Shown here piece by piece: positions 1 to 5,387 of a stretch of DNA of 6,855 nt; position 1 is the first letter of the stretch; every line of letters starts with the position of its first letter. The stretch is from Cycloclasticus sp. (lineage in GTDB: Bacteria > Pseudomonadota > Gammaproteobacteria > Methylococcales > Cycloclasticaceae). Made by a program: the position numbers and the translations under genes. The notes below the pieces were generated by a model. It was not told where the DNA came from. It ran no database searches and saw only the letters and a program-made list of their open reading frames with translations. The DNA is taken from the NCBI GenBank assembly GCA_012960055.1, contig DUCA01000040.1, positions 1 to 6,855 of the forward strand, given 5' to 3'.

Positions 1-746
1 TTTCTGGGAATGATGTAACGGTTACCGTCCATCACCATGCAGGGATTTGGAATGTCGATGGGTGGAAAACAAATCATTTGTCCTTTGACAGGGGCTATGT
101 CGGGTTTTTTGATGTCCTTGGGTATAAGTTGACTGCTCCAAGCGCCTGCGCAAATAATGTATTCGGTGCCTTTAATGATGCGGTCATCCAGTTCAACGCC
201 GGTTACTAGGTTTGGCTGTGTGTGTAATGTTTTAGCGTCTTGCTCATCTAAAAAGGTAACGCCGTTATCTTCTAGATAGCGTGACAGCGCCGCCAATAGT
301 TTATGCGGGCGAATCGTTGCAACATCGTCGCGAAGTAAGGCTGGTTCGCTGAATGAGTTTAAATGAGCGAATTTTTTGTTCAGCTGTTCTGGCGACAACA
401 ATTCATTCGGCGCCTTATGTTGTTGGCACCAATCAATTGCCTGCGCCATATCGTCATCATTGAGTACCAACATACCGGACGGTAGCCATTCAGGGTCTAT
501 GCCTGTTTGGGCGTGTAATTCTTCGGATAATTGTTGGTATATGGACTGGCTAATTGAACTGATGGCATTAACCGGTTCAGAATAATGCCAAGGACGCATC
601 GGCGATAAAATTCCACCAGCAGCCCATGTGGCTTGTTGGCCAGGGCTACCTTTTTCGATAACGGCAATACTTGCGCCGGTTTTTTGCAGCTCTTTAGCGG
701 TCAATAAACCGATAATGCCGCCGCCAATAATGACAAAATCGAACAT
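1..746 (-). CDS. thiO: ThiO-like FAD-dependent glycine/D-amino-acid oxidase, 5' part only (C-terminus beyond left edge)
   Basis: Read on the minus strand from the ATG at 746-744, the frame stays open to the window edge, giving 248 residues plus two bases of a partial codon. The family is about 360 residues, so roughly the last third is missing. The protein opens with MFDFVIIGGGIIGLLTAKEL, a Rossmann FAD/NAD-binding beta-alpha-beta unit with GxGxxG at residues 8-13. An acidic end of the second strand follows (VIEK), then the Gly/Ala-rich stretch ATWAAGGILSPM typical of the DadA/ThiO (DAO) family. By family knowledge, ThiO oxidises glycine to the imine used to build the thiazole of thiamine. 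Other DAO-family amine oxidases look similar, so the substrate is inferred. No clear Shine-Dalgarno precedes the ATG, but starting here puts the FAD motif in its usual N-terminal place. No other thiamine gene is visible nearby. Truncation is caused by the window edge. Confidence 0.82.
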   Translation of the reverse strand, partial: MFDFVIIGGGIIGLLTAKELQKTGASIAVIEKGSPGQQATWAAGGILSPMRPWHYSEPVNAISSISQSIYQQLSEELHAQTGIDPEWLPSGMLVLNDDDMAQAIDWCQQHKAPNELLSPEQLNKKFAHLNSFSEPALLRDDVATIRPHKLLAALSRYLEDNGVTFLDEQDAKTLHTQPNLVTGVELDDRIIKGTEYIICAGAWSSQLIPKDIKKPDIAPVKGQMICFPPIDIPNPCMVMDGNRYIIPR

Positions 747-772
747 GCTTGGGAGAGTTTTAAAAAACCTTA

Positions 773-790
773 GTATAGCGTAATCTATAC
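773..790. repeat. Short inverted repeat between divergent thiO and pip
   Basis: GTATAG-CGTAAT-CTATAC is a perfect 6-bp dyad with a 6-bp spacer in the 75-bp gap between the two divergently transcribed genes. It is AT-rich and could be a small operator or simply overlapping -10-like sequences. I could not find a well-matched -35/-10 pair for either gene here. Confidence 0.35.
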
Positions 791-821
791 AACTAATTAT
801 TGACCTGTCACCGACGATTTT

Positions 822-1766
822 ATGCTTAAAGCCTTATTTCCAAGTATTGAACCCTTTGCCACGCAATGGCTAGAAACAGGCGATGGGCATGAGGTGTATG
901 TTGAGCAAGTGGGTAACCCAAACGGTACGCCGGTTATTTTCTTACACGGCGGCCCTGGTTCAAGTTGTAAAGACCATCATCGTTGTTTTTTTAACCCTGA
1001 AAAGTTCCATATTATTCTGATGGATCAGCGCGGTGCTGGGCGGTCACGTCCATCGGGTCGCCTAAAAGACAACACAACGAAACATTTGATACTAGACTTG
1101 GAAATGATCCGTGAGAAGTTGAGTATTGAAAAGTGGTTATTGTTTGGTGGTTCATGGGGCGCGACTTTGGCGTTGTTATACGCACAGAAATATAAGAAAA
1201 ATGTATTGGCTTTGATTCTTCGCGGTACATTCTTAGCGCGTGCAATAGATGCCGATTGGTTTTTTAAAGACGGTGCGAATCGTTTGTTTCCTGAAGCCTG
1301 GCAGCGATTTACGCAGCATATTTCAACCAGTGAGCGTAAGGATGTGCTGAGGGCCTACTACCATCGTTTAGGCATCGATGATGCGCAAGTGCAGCAAGAA
1401 ACAACGCGTGAATGGGACGCTTGGGGTGGCGCGGTTGTATTAGGTGAAGAGTTTAATGCCGATGAGTTAGACGGTGAAGTACCAGAAACGGCGATTGCGC
1501 AAGCGCGGATAGAAGCCCATTATGCGATGAACCATTATTTTATTGAAGAGAATCAAATTTTGGACAATGCGATTCGGTTGCGTGACCTGCCGTGCACGAT
1601 TATTCACGGTAAGAAAGACTTTATGTGCCCAATAGAATCTTCTTTTTCATTGGCTCAGACATTACCTGAAGCGCGCCTTATTGCGTTAGCAAATTCAACG
1701 CATTTAGCGCATGGGGAAGAGATGATTGATGCGCTGGTCAGTGCGGTGGAGTCAATATTCGACTAA
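822..1766 (+). CDS. pip: Proline iminopeptidase (prolyl aminopeptidase), S33 alpha/beta hydrolase
   Basis: This 314-residue protein matches the usual proline iminopeptidase length. Visible motifs in order are the oxyanion-hole HGGPG at residues 42-46, DQRGAGRSRP at 68-77, and the nucleophile elbow GGSWGATL with Ser111. The remaining triad members are probably Asp266 (HGKKDF) and His294 (STHLAHGEE). A helical cap with the Trp-rich REWDAWGG (196-203) sits between core halves, as in the S33 family. The enzyme removes N-terminal proline from peptides and is normally cytoplasmic; no signal peptide is seen. The ATG at 822 is the start giving the family N-terminus, though no strong Shine-Dalgarno precedes it. 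The gene is divergent from thiO and convergent with pqqE, and its TAA (1764-1766) overlaps the pqqE stop codon. A role in PQQ peptide turnover is possible but not shown. Confidence 0.9.
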   Translation: MLKALFPSIEPFATQWLETGDGHEVYVEQVGNPNGTPVIFLHGGPGSSCKDHHRCFFNPEKFHIILMDQRGAGRSRPSGRLKDNTTKHLILDLEMIREKLSIEKWLLFGGSWGATLALLYAQKYKKNVLALILRGTFLARAIDADWFFKDGANRLFPEAWQRFTQHISTSERKDVLRAYYHRLGIDDAQVQQETTREWDAWGGAVVLGEEFNADELDGEVPETAIAQARIEAHYAMNHYFIEENQILDNAIRLRDLPCTIIHGKKDFMCPIESSFSLAQTLPEARLIALANSTHLAHGEEMIDALVSAVESIFD

Positions 1767-2875
1767 AAAGCCTTAGAGTTCTTACTGTTCCTAAATACTA
1801 ACGGTTTTTCAGATGAAGTCGCTGCTGCTTGATTAATCGCATCGGTCACTAAGTGGTGTTGTGGCGACAAGTCGCACACTGGGTCAGTATTAGTGGCGTC
1901 CCCTGTGAGTAAGAAAGCTTGGCAGTGGCAACCGCCAAAATCCTTGTCTTTTTCTGGGCAGCTTCTGCAGGGTTCTTGCATCCAATCATCACCGCGAAAG
2001 TAGTTAAATGCTTTTGATTCATTCCATATTTCGCCAATGGAGTAATCCTTAACATTTGGGCAGTCAAAGTTAGGTAGCTGGCGAGCTGAGTGGCAAGGCA
2101 ATGCTAACCCGTCTGGTGCAATCGTTAGGAACGTGGTACCCCAGCCATTCATGCAGGCCTTTGGCCTGCCTTCAAAGAAATCCGGGACGACGTAGTAAAT
2201 TTTCATACTGCCTTTTTGCGAGGCTTGGTATTCGTTGGCAATCGCTTCGGCTTCTTTTAGTTGTTCTTGTGTTGGCAGCAGTTGGTCGCGGTTATGGTGT
2301 GCCCAGCCGTAATACTGCGTATTGGCAAGTTCGACAAAATCTGCGCCCAGCTCAATAGCCATTTCAAGAATATCTTTCATTTGATGAATGTTTTCGCGGT
2401 GCAACACCACGCATAACACCATTGGGTAGCCGTGTTTTTTAATCAGTTTGGCGACGACTTTTTTGTGCTCGAAACTTTCTGTGCCTGCAATAAAATCATT
2501 TAATTCCTTGGAGCTGGCTTGTAGGCTAATTTGAATATGGTCGAGCCCCGCTTTTTTAAGCTCAATAATTTTAGCCTCATCCATGTTGTAACCAGAGGTG
2601 ATGAGATTGGTGTAATAGCCTAGTTCGTGTGAATAATCGACCAGTTCAACAAGGTCTTTTCTTACCAAGGGTTCACCGCCCGAAAAGCCTAATTGTACGG
2701 CGCCCATTTCGCGGGATTGTTTTAGTACGCGCTTCCAATCTTCGGTTGATAATTCGTCTTTAAAATTAGCGTAATCGAGTGGATTGGAGCAGTACGGGCA
2801 CTGTAACGGGCAAGAATAGGTTAGCTCGGCCAGTAACCAACGTGGGGGGCTAGGTGCTTTGTTTGATCCAACCAT
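1763..2875 (-). CDS. pqqE: PqqA peptide cyclase PqqE, radical SAM/SPASM enzyme
   Basis: This 370-residue protein is close to the usual PqqE length. Near the N-terminus, TYSCPLQCPYCSNPLDY carries the radical SAM CxxxCxxC motif (Cys22, Cys26, Cys29), followed by FSGGEP (64-69), the SAM-binding GGE motif. The C-terminal SPASM region holds Cys241, Cys261, Cys272, Cys303, Cys306, Cys316, Cys318 and Cys334, plus Asp312, as expected for the auxiliary Fe-S clusters. By family knowledge it forms the C-C bond between the conserved Glu and Tyr of PqqA, the first step of PQQ synthesis, with PqqD as peptide chaperone. It is the last gene of the pqq operon here. Its ATG at 2875 lies inside pqqD (26-nt overlap), so translation is probably coupled; only a weak GGAT-like ribosome site precedes it. 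Its TAG overlaps the stop of the convergent pip gene. Confidence 0.97.
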   Translation of the reverse strand: MVGSNKAPSPPRWLLAELTYSCPLQCPYCSNPLDYANFKDELSTEDWKRVLKQSREMGAVQLGFSGGEPLVRKDLVELVDYSHELGYYTNLITSGYNMDEAKIIELKKAGLDHIQISLQASSKELNDFIAGTESFEHKKVVAKLIKKHGYPMVLCVVLHRENIHQMKDILEMAIELGADFVELANTQYYGWAHHNRDQLLPTQEQLKEAEAIANEYQASQKGSMKIYYVVPDFFEGRPKACMNGWGTTFLTIAPDGLALPCHSARQLPNFDCPNVKDYSIGEIWNESKAFNYFRGDDWMQEPCRSCPEKDKDFGGCHCQAFLLTGDATNTDPVCDLSPQHHLVTDAINQAAATSSEKPLVFRNSKNSKAF

Positions 2876-3125
2876 TATCCAATGCCGTATTTAAAAAGTT
2901 AGTGATGTCGTTTTCCAAGCCGCTGGTATCGAATTTCTTTTCCAATACCGTCACGATATCAGCCGGTGAGTTGTTGCCGTCGCATACTTGAAGAATTTCT
3001 GCAGAACTTTGGTTTAACTCAATTAGCCCTTCGGGGTAGAGTAGCACAAACATATTTTGTGCTTCTTCCCATTGTAGGCGATAGGCCGGCGAAATTTGGA
3101 TAGCGCTATCGGTTTGGATGCTCAT
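2850..3125 (-). CDS. pqqD: PqqA-binding chaperone PqqD
   Basis: This 91-residue protein has the standard PqqD size and pattern. It begins with a region containing SPAYRLQWEEAQNMFVLLYP, then the GLIELNQSSAEILQVCDG segment and a helical C-terminal half ending NGWIK. PqqD is a small peptide-binding protein (RRE-type fold) that holds PqqA and delivers it to PqqE; the same fold serves many RiPP pathways. The gene starts in an ATGA overlap with the pqqC stop (4 nt) and overlaps pqqE by 26 nt, the tightest junctions in the operon. This suggests co-translation with its partner enzyme PqqE. The proteins are separate here, not fused to PqqC or PqqE as in some species. Confidence 0.96.
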   Translation of the reverse strand: MSIQTDSAIQISPAYRLQWEEAQNMFVLLYPEGLIELNQSSAEILQVCDGNNSPADIVTVLEKKFDTSGLENDITNFLNTALDNGWIKQST

Positions 3126-3847
3126 GGCTCAACCGTGAAATAAGGGGGCATTTTGTGTACATAGGCCATGTGCATGGCATCGGCCATGGTCCACAAAATA
3201 TCGAGTTTGAATTTTAAAATACCTATCATTTTTTCTTGTTGCTCGCGGGTTTTGTACCAGTCTAAGGTAATGCGCAACCCGTGTTCAACGTCTCGCCGCG
3301 CTTCGCTGAGTCTTTTTTGGAAATATATCAGGCCTTTTAAATCAATCCACGGGTAGTGCTCTGGCCAATTGTCCAAGCGTTGTTGGTGAATTTTTGGCGC
3401 AAACAGTTCGGTTAAAGATGAGCTGGCGGCTTCGTGCCAATCGGCGCGTCTTGCGAAATTCACATAGGCATCAACCGCAAAACGAACGCCGGGTAATACG
3501 TGTTCTTCGGATAGCACTTCTTCGCGAGTTAAGCCAACTGCTTCGCCCAGTTGTAGCCATGCTTCTATGCCGCCGATTTCGCCGGGTGCGCCGTCGTGAT
3601 CAATAATGCGTTGTACCCATTGAGCACGGGTATCGCGATCAGGACAGTTCGCAAGAATAGCGGCATCTTTTAACGGAATATTGACCTGATAATAAAAGCG
3701 GTTGGCTACCCAGCCACGAATTTGTTCTTTGCTCAAAGTGCCTTCGTGCATCATCACGTGATACGGGTGATTGATATGGTAAAAACGCTCCATATCACGG
3801 ATTCGTTTTTCAAATTCTTTCAGTGACCAAGGTGCTTGTTCTGCCAT
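3122..3847 (-). CDS. pqqC: PQQ synthase PqqC (pyrroloquinoline-quinone synthase)
   Basis: This 241-residue cofactorless oxidase catalyses the final ring closure and eight-electron oxidation of AHQQ to PQQ using O2. Residues known to line the active site in the Klebsiella enzyme occur at the same positions here: His24, Arg50, Tyr53, Gln54, Lys60, Arg80, His84, Tyr128, Glu147, His154, Arg157, Tyr175, Arg179 and Lys214. An intact, functional enzyme is therefore likely. The start is the ATG at 3847, two bases after the pqqB stop codon, and the 3' end forms an ATGA overlap with pqqD. The ribosome site is weak, consistent with translational coupling. The C-terminus ends soon after the conserved MPPYFTV segment, so it is slightly shorter than the Klebsiella protein. 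Confidence 0.97.
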   Translation of the reverse strand: MAEQAPWSLKEFEKRIRDMERFYHINHPYHVMMHEGTLSKEQIRGWVANRFYYQVNIPLKDAAILANCPDRDTRAQWVQRIIDHDGAPGEIGGIEAWLQLGEAVGLTREEVLSEEHVLPGVRFAVDAYVNFARRADWHEAASSSLTELFAPKIHQQRLDNWPEHYPWIDLKGLIYFQKRLSEARRDVEHGLRITLDWYKTREQQEKMIGILKFKLDILWTMADAMHMAYVHKMPPYFTVEP

Positions 3848-3849
3848 GC

Positions 3850-4758
3850 TTACAACTCAATATTCATATTGTCGTACGACACTTCAATGCCGTGTTGATT
3901 CAGTATATCGCGTTCCTTGGACTCTTCGTTGAGAATTGGGTTGGTGTTATTGATATGAATCAAAATCTTGCGAGGTTTATCCAGCGTATCTAAGAATTCA
4001 ATCATGCCGCCTTCGCCCGATTGCGGTAGATGGCCGATTTTTCTGGCGAGTAGTGGTCTGCCAACAGAGGCGAGTTCATCGTCTGTCCAAAATGTGCCGT
4101 CTACCAATACGCAATCGGCTTCGGTCATCGCTTTTTCAACGTGCGGTTCAATCACACCTAAACCCGGGGCGTAGAACGTCGTTTTACCGGTGGATGTTTG
4201 ACGAATAATCATGCCAATATTATCGCCTTCATGCGGGTCGTTTCGGTGCGGTGAATACGGTGGCGCTTTGCTTTTTAACGGCAAGGCGGTGAACTCTAGG
4301 TCATCCACATTGGGGATAGTGAAAGAATCACCATTTAGTGGAATAGGGTGGTCTTTCACGCCGCAAAAATGTTCCAAAATATTGAATATTGGGAAACCGC
4401 TGGTGAGGTCTTGTTTCACCATGTCGGTGCAATAGATGGTTAGTGGATCGCCTTCGCGCAAAATCAATAATCCAGTGGCGTGATCGATCTGCGAATCAAA
4501 CATCACAATCGCCTCAATACCCGTGCCACGAACTTTGTTCTTTGGGTGGATTTCCGGGAAGCCTTCTAATTGTGCGCGTACGTCGGGAGAAGCATTGAAT
4601 AACGCCCAATGTTCACCGTCGGATGACACAGCAATGGATGATTGGTTGCGCGTAGACGCTTTGATAGTGCCAGCGCGTACTGCTTTACAGTTAGGGCAGC
4701 TACAATTCCACTGTGGGAAGCCGCCGCCAGCGCCAGAACCTAGAACACGAATTTGCAT
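3850..4758 (-). CDS. pqqB: PqqB, metallo-beta-lactamase-fold PQQ biosynthesis hydroxylase
   Basis: This 302-residue protein is of typical PqqB length. The N-terminus MQIRVLGSGAGGGFPQWNCS is diagnostic and is followed by the structural zinc cysteines (Cys19, Cys21, Cys24 in NCSCPNC). The metallo-beta-lactamase metal motif is the divergent PqqB form, DSQIDH (88-93), rather than HxHxDH. Further likely metal or active-site elements are Asp220 (LVDGTFWTDDE), His243 (GHLPQSGEGG) and His268 (IHINNTNP). PqqB is reported to hydroxylate the tyrosine-derived ring during assembly of AHQQ; older work proposed a transport role. It lies 75 nt downstream of pqqA across a terminator hairpin. Its ATG at 4758 has no recognisable Shine-Dalgarno, which fits low expression relative to pqqA. 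Its TAA is 2 nt before pqqC. Confidence 0.97.
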   Translation of the reverse strand: MQIRVLGSGAGGGFPQWNCSCPNCKAVRAGTIKASTRNQSSIAVSSDGEHWALFNASPDVRAQLEGFPEIHPKNKVRGTGIEAIVMFDSQIDHATGLLILREGDPLTIYCTDMVKQDLTSGFPIFNILEHFCGVKDHPIPLNGDSFTIPNVDDLEFTALPLKSKAPPYSPHRNDPHEGDNIGMIIRQTSTGKTTFYAPGLGVIEPHVEKAMTEADCVLVDGTFWTDDELASVGRPLLARKIGHLPQSGEGGMIEFLDTLDKPRKILIHINNTNPILNEESKERDILNQHGIEVSYDNMNIEL

Positions 4759-4782
4759 AAGGGTATTTTAATTTTGTTGCTG

Positions 4783-4814
4783 AAATAAAAAAGGGGCTCC
4801 TAACGGAACCCCTT
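4783..4814 (-). terminator. Rho-independent terminator/attenuator between pqqA and pqqB
   Basis: Read on the minus strand, AAGGGGTTCC - GTTA - GGAGCCCCTT forms a 10-bp stem (one G-U pair) with a 4-nt loop, and the stem runs into six consecutive T (positions 4792-4787) then ATTT. It begins 19 nt after the pqqA stop codon. There is no equivalent T-run on the plus strand, so it acts on pqqA transcripts. Partial read-through would explain how pqqBCDE are expressed from the same promoter at lower level. Confidence 0.88.
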
Positions 4815-4833
4815 TCAAATGAATAGTCTTGCT

Positions 4834-4908
4834 CTATCGGTTGTAGATGTACATTGTTACTTCAAAACCGAAACGTAAATCTTTGTATGCTGGTGTTTCC
4901 CATTTCAT
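4834..4908 (-). CDS. pqqA: PQQ precursor peptide PqqA (24 residues)
   Basis: A 24-codon reading frame (ATG at 4908, TAG at 4836-4834) encodes a peptide beginning MKWETPAYKDLRFGF and ending EVTMYIYNR. This is the conserved ribosomally made precursor of PQQ. Glu16 and Tyr20, spaced E-x3-Y, are the residues cross-linked by PqqE and retained in the cofactor. The gene is shorter than common annotation cut-offs and is easily missed. It has the strongest ribosome site of the operon (AGGAGA, 4920-4915), a good upstream promoter, and a terminator hairpin directly downstream, all expected for a substrate peptide needed in excess. The leader must be removed by a protease not encoded in this window. Confidence 0.98.
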   Translation of the reverse strand: MKWETPAYKDLRFGFEVTMYIYNR

Positions 4909-4914
4909 GCTATG

Positions 4915-4922
4915 TCTCCTCA
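4915..4922 (-). promoter_or_regulatory. Strong Shine-Dalgarno of pqqA
   Basis: Minus-strand TGAGGAGA ends six bases before the pqqA ATG. It is near-consensus and much stronger than any site in front of pqqB, pqqC, pqqD or pqqE, and it confirms the choice of the very short pqqA frame. Confidence 0.85.
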
Positions 4923-4966
4923 AGATCATAAATTATTTTCAACAACATTAAAGCTGTATAAATATA

Positions 4967-4994
4967 AGTATATGTTTTTTGACGATGATTGCAA
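4967..4994 (-). promoter_or_regulatory. Candidate sigma70-type promoter of the pqq operon
   Basis: On the minus strand, TTGCAA (4994-4989) and TATACT (4972-4967) are separated by 16 bp. The -10 matches consensus at five of six positions and the -35 at four of six. The predicted transcript would start near 4960, giving an AT-rich leader of about 50 nt before pqqA. Several other TATA-like hexamers lie in the same stretch, so the exact -10 is uncertain. Confidence 0.6.
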
Positions 4995-5009
4995 GGGTTT
5001 AATGGGCGG

Positions 5010-5030
5010 GGGCGCTAACGCTATGCGCCC
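5010..5030. repeat. GC-rich hairpin downstream of the 75-residue gene
   Basis: GGGCGC and GCGCCC form a six-bp, all-GC stem around a 9-nt loop (TAACGCTAT on the plus strand). It lies 17 nt after the stop of the small gene at 5047-5274 and upstream of the pqqA promoter. There is no T-run on either side, so it is not a classic rho-independent terminator. It may protect an mRNA 3' end or be a partial terminator. Confidence 0.5.
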
Positions 5031-5046
5031 ACAATGCCGATTAATA

Positions 5047-5274
5047 TTACGCGGCTTCTACTAAAGTAGAATCATTAGCTGATAACTTTAAGAACTTGGA
5101 TTCTTTCCAAAAGCTATCTTTTTGTTGTAGCACGGTCATGTAATAAAAGCCGTCATCTTTGGCTATCACATCAAGGATTCTTGTTGATTGGAAGTTCAAA
5201 TGTGGTAAATCGGGAACAACTGTTAAAACTTCATCTCCAATCTGGAAACGTGGTGTCGTGTTTGCATTAGACAT
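5047..5274 (-). CDS. Small conserved-looking protein of unknown function (75 residues)
   Basis: I do not recognise the family. The 75-residue protein starts MSNANTTPRFQIGDEVLTVV and is predicted cytoplasmic, with no signal peptide or membrane segment. The core, roughly residues 9-65, alternates hydrophobic and polar residues. It contains an FxIGDEV turn, a central RILDVIAKDDGFYYMTVLQQ stretch and a KESKFLKL end, suggesting a small all-beta SH3-like or KOW-like barrel; this is inference from pattern only. Evidence that it is real: a good Shine-Dalgarno (AAGAGG, 5286-5281) six bases before the ATG, a promoter with a perfect TATAAT upstream, and no competing frame. It lies between moeB and pqqA on the same strand, 138 bp before the pqqA start, with its own promoter, so it need not belong to the pqq operon. 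Confidence 0.75.
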   Translation of the reverse strand: MSNANTTPRFQIGDEVLTVVPDLPHLNFQSTRILDVIAKDDGFYYMTVLQQKDSFWKESKFLKLSANDSTLVEAA

Positions 5275-5280
5275 AATGTG

Positions 5281-5286
5281 CCTCTT
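5281..5286 (-). promoter_or_regulatory. Shine-Dalgarno of the 75-residue gene
   Basis: Minus-strand AAGAGG lies six bases upstream of the ATG at 5274. It fixes the start of an otherwise uncharacterised gene and supports the gene being translated. Confidence 0.7.
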
Positions 5287-5312
5287 AGGTAGTTTGTGTT
5301 AGGTTGCTTAAC

Positions 5313-5341
5313 ATTATACTTTCATAATTGATGCGGCGCAA
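5313..5341 (-). promoter_or_regulatory. Sigma70-type promoter of the 75-residue gene
   Basis: On the minus strand, TTGCGC (5341-5336) and a perfect TATAAT (5318-5313) are spaced by 17 bp. The -35 is weak beyond its TTG. Transcription would start near 5306, giving a leader of about 30 nt before the ATG at 5274. The -35 lies inside a 12-bp inverted repeat (5333-5359), a placement compatible with repression or activation. Confidence 0.65.
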
Positions 5342-5359
5342 CAAATATTGCTGCACCGC
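5333..5359. repeat. 12-bp inverted repeat/hairpin between moeB and the 75-residue gene
   Basis: Plus strand GCGGCGCAACAA - ATA - TTGCTGCACCGC: ten of twelve positions pair exactly, and in the minus-strand transcript the other two become G-U pairs, so the RNA could form a 12-bp hairpin with a 3-nt loop. It begins 29 nt after the moeB stop. No T-run follows on either strand, so simple intrinsic termination is unlikely. The repeat also covers the -35 of the downstream promoter, so it could be an operator, an mRNA 3' end structure, or both. Confidence 0.6.
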
Positions 5360-5387
5360 AACGTTATAGCCTAAAGCTTCCTAGTAG

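Noticed and set aside
376..585. 69-residue plus-strand reading frame
   Set aside because: It lies wholly inside thiO on the opposite strand, has no ribosome site and shows Cys/Ser-rich low-sense composition; a shadow of thiO.
2101..2358. 85-residue plus-strand frame within pqqE
   Set aside because: Antisense to the conserved radical SAM gene, with no recognisable motif or ribosome site.
3394..3606. Arg-rich 70-residue plus-strand frame
   Set aside because: The Arg richness comes from reading the antisense of pqqC; no start signal or family match.
4523..4771. 82-residue plus-strand frame opposite the 5' end of pqqB
   Set aside because: It is complementary to the highly conserved PqqB N-terminus and shows no protein family features.
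4783..4814. Bidirectional terminator also serving plus-strand transcripts
   Set aside because: Only three T follow the stem on the plus strand and no plus-strand gene ends nearby.
5360..5387. AAGCTT-centred near-palindrome just after moeB as a terminator
   Set aside because: Pairing beyond the 6-bp core fails and no T-run follows.
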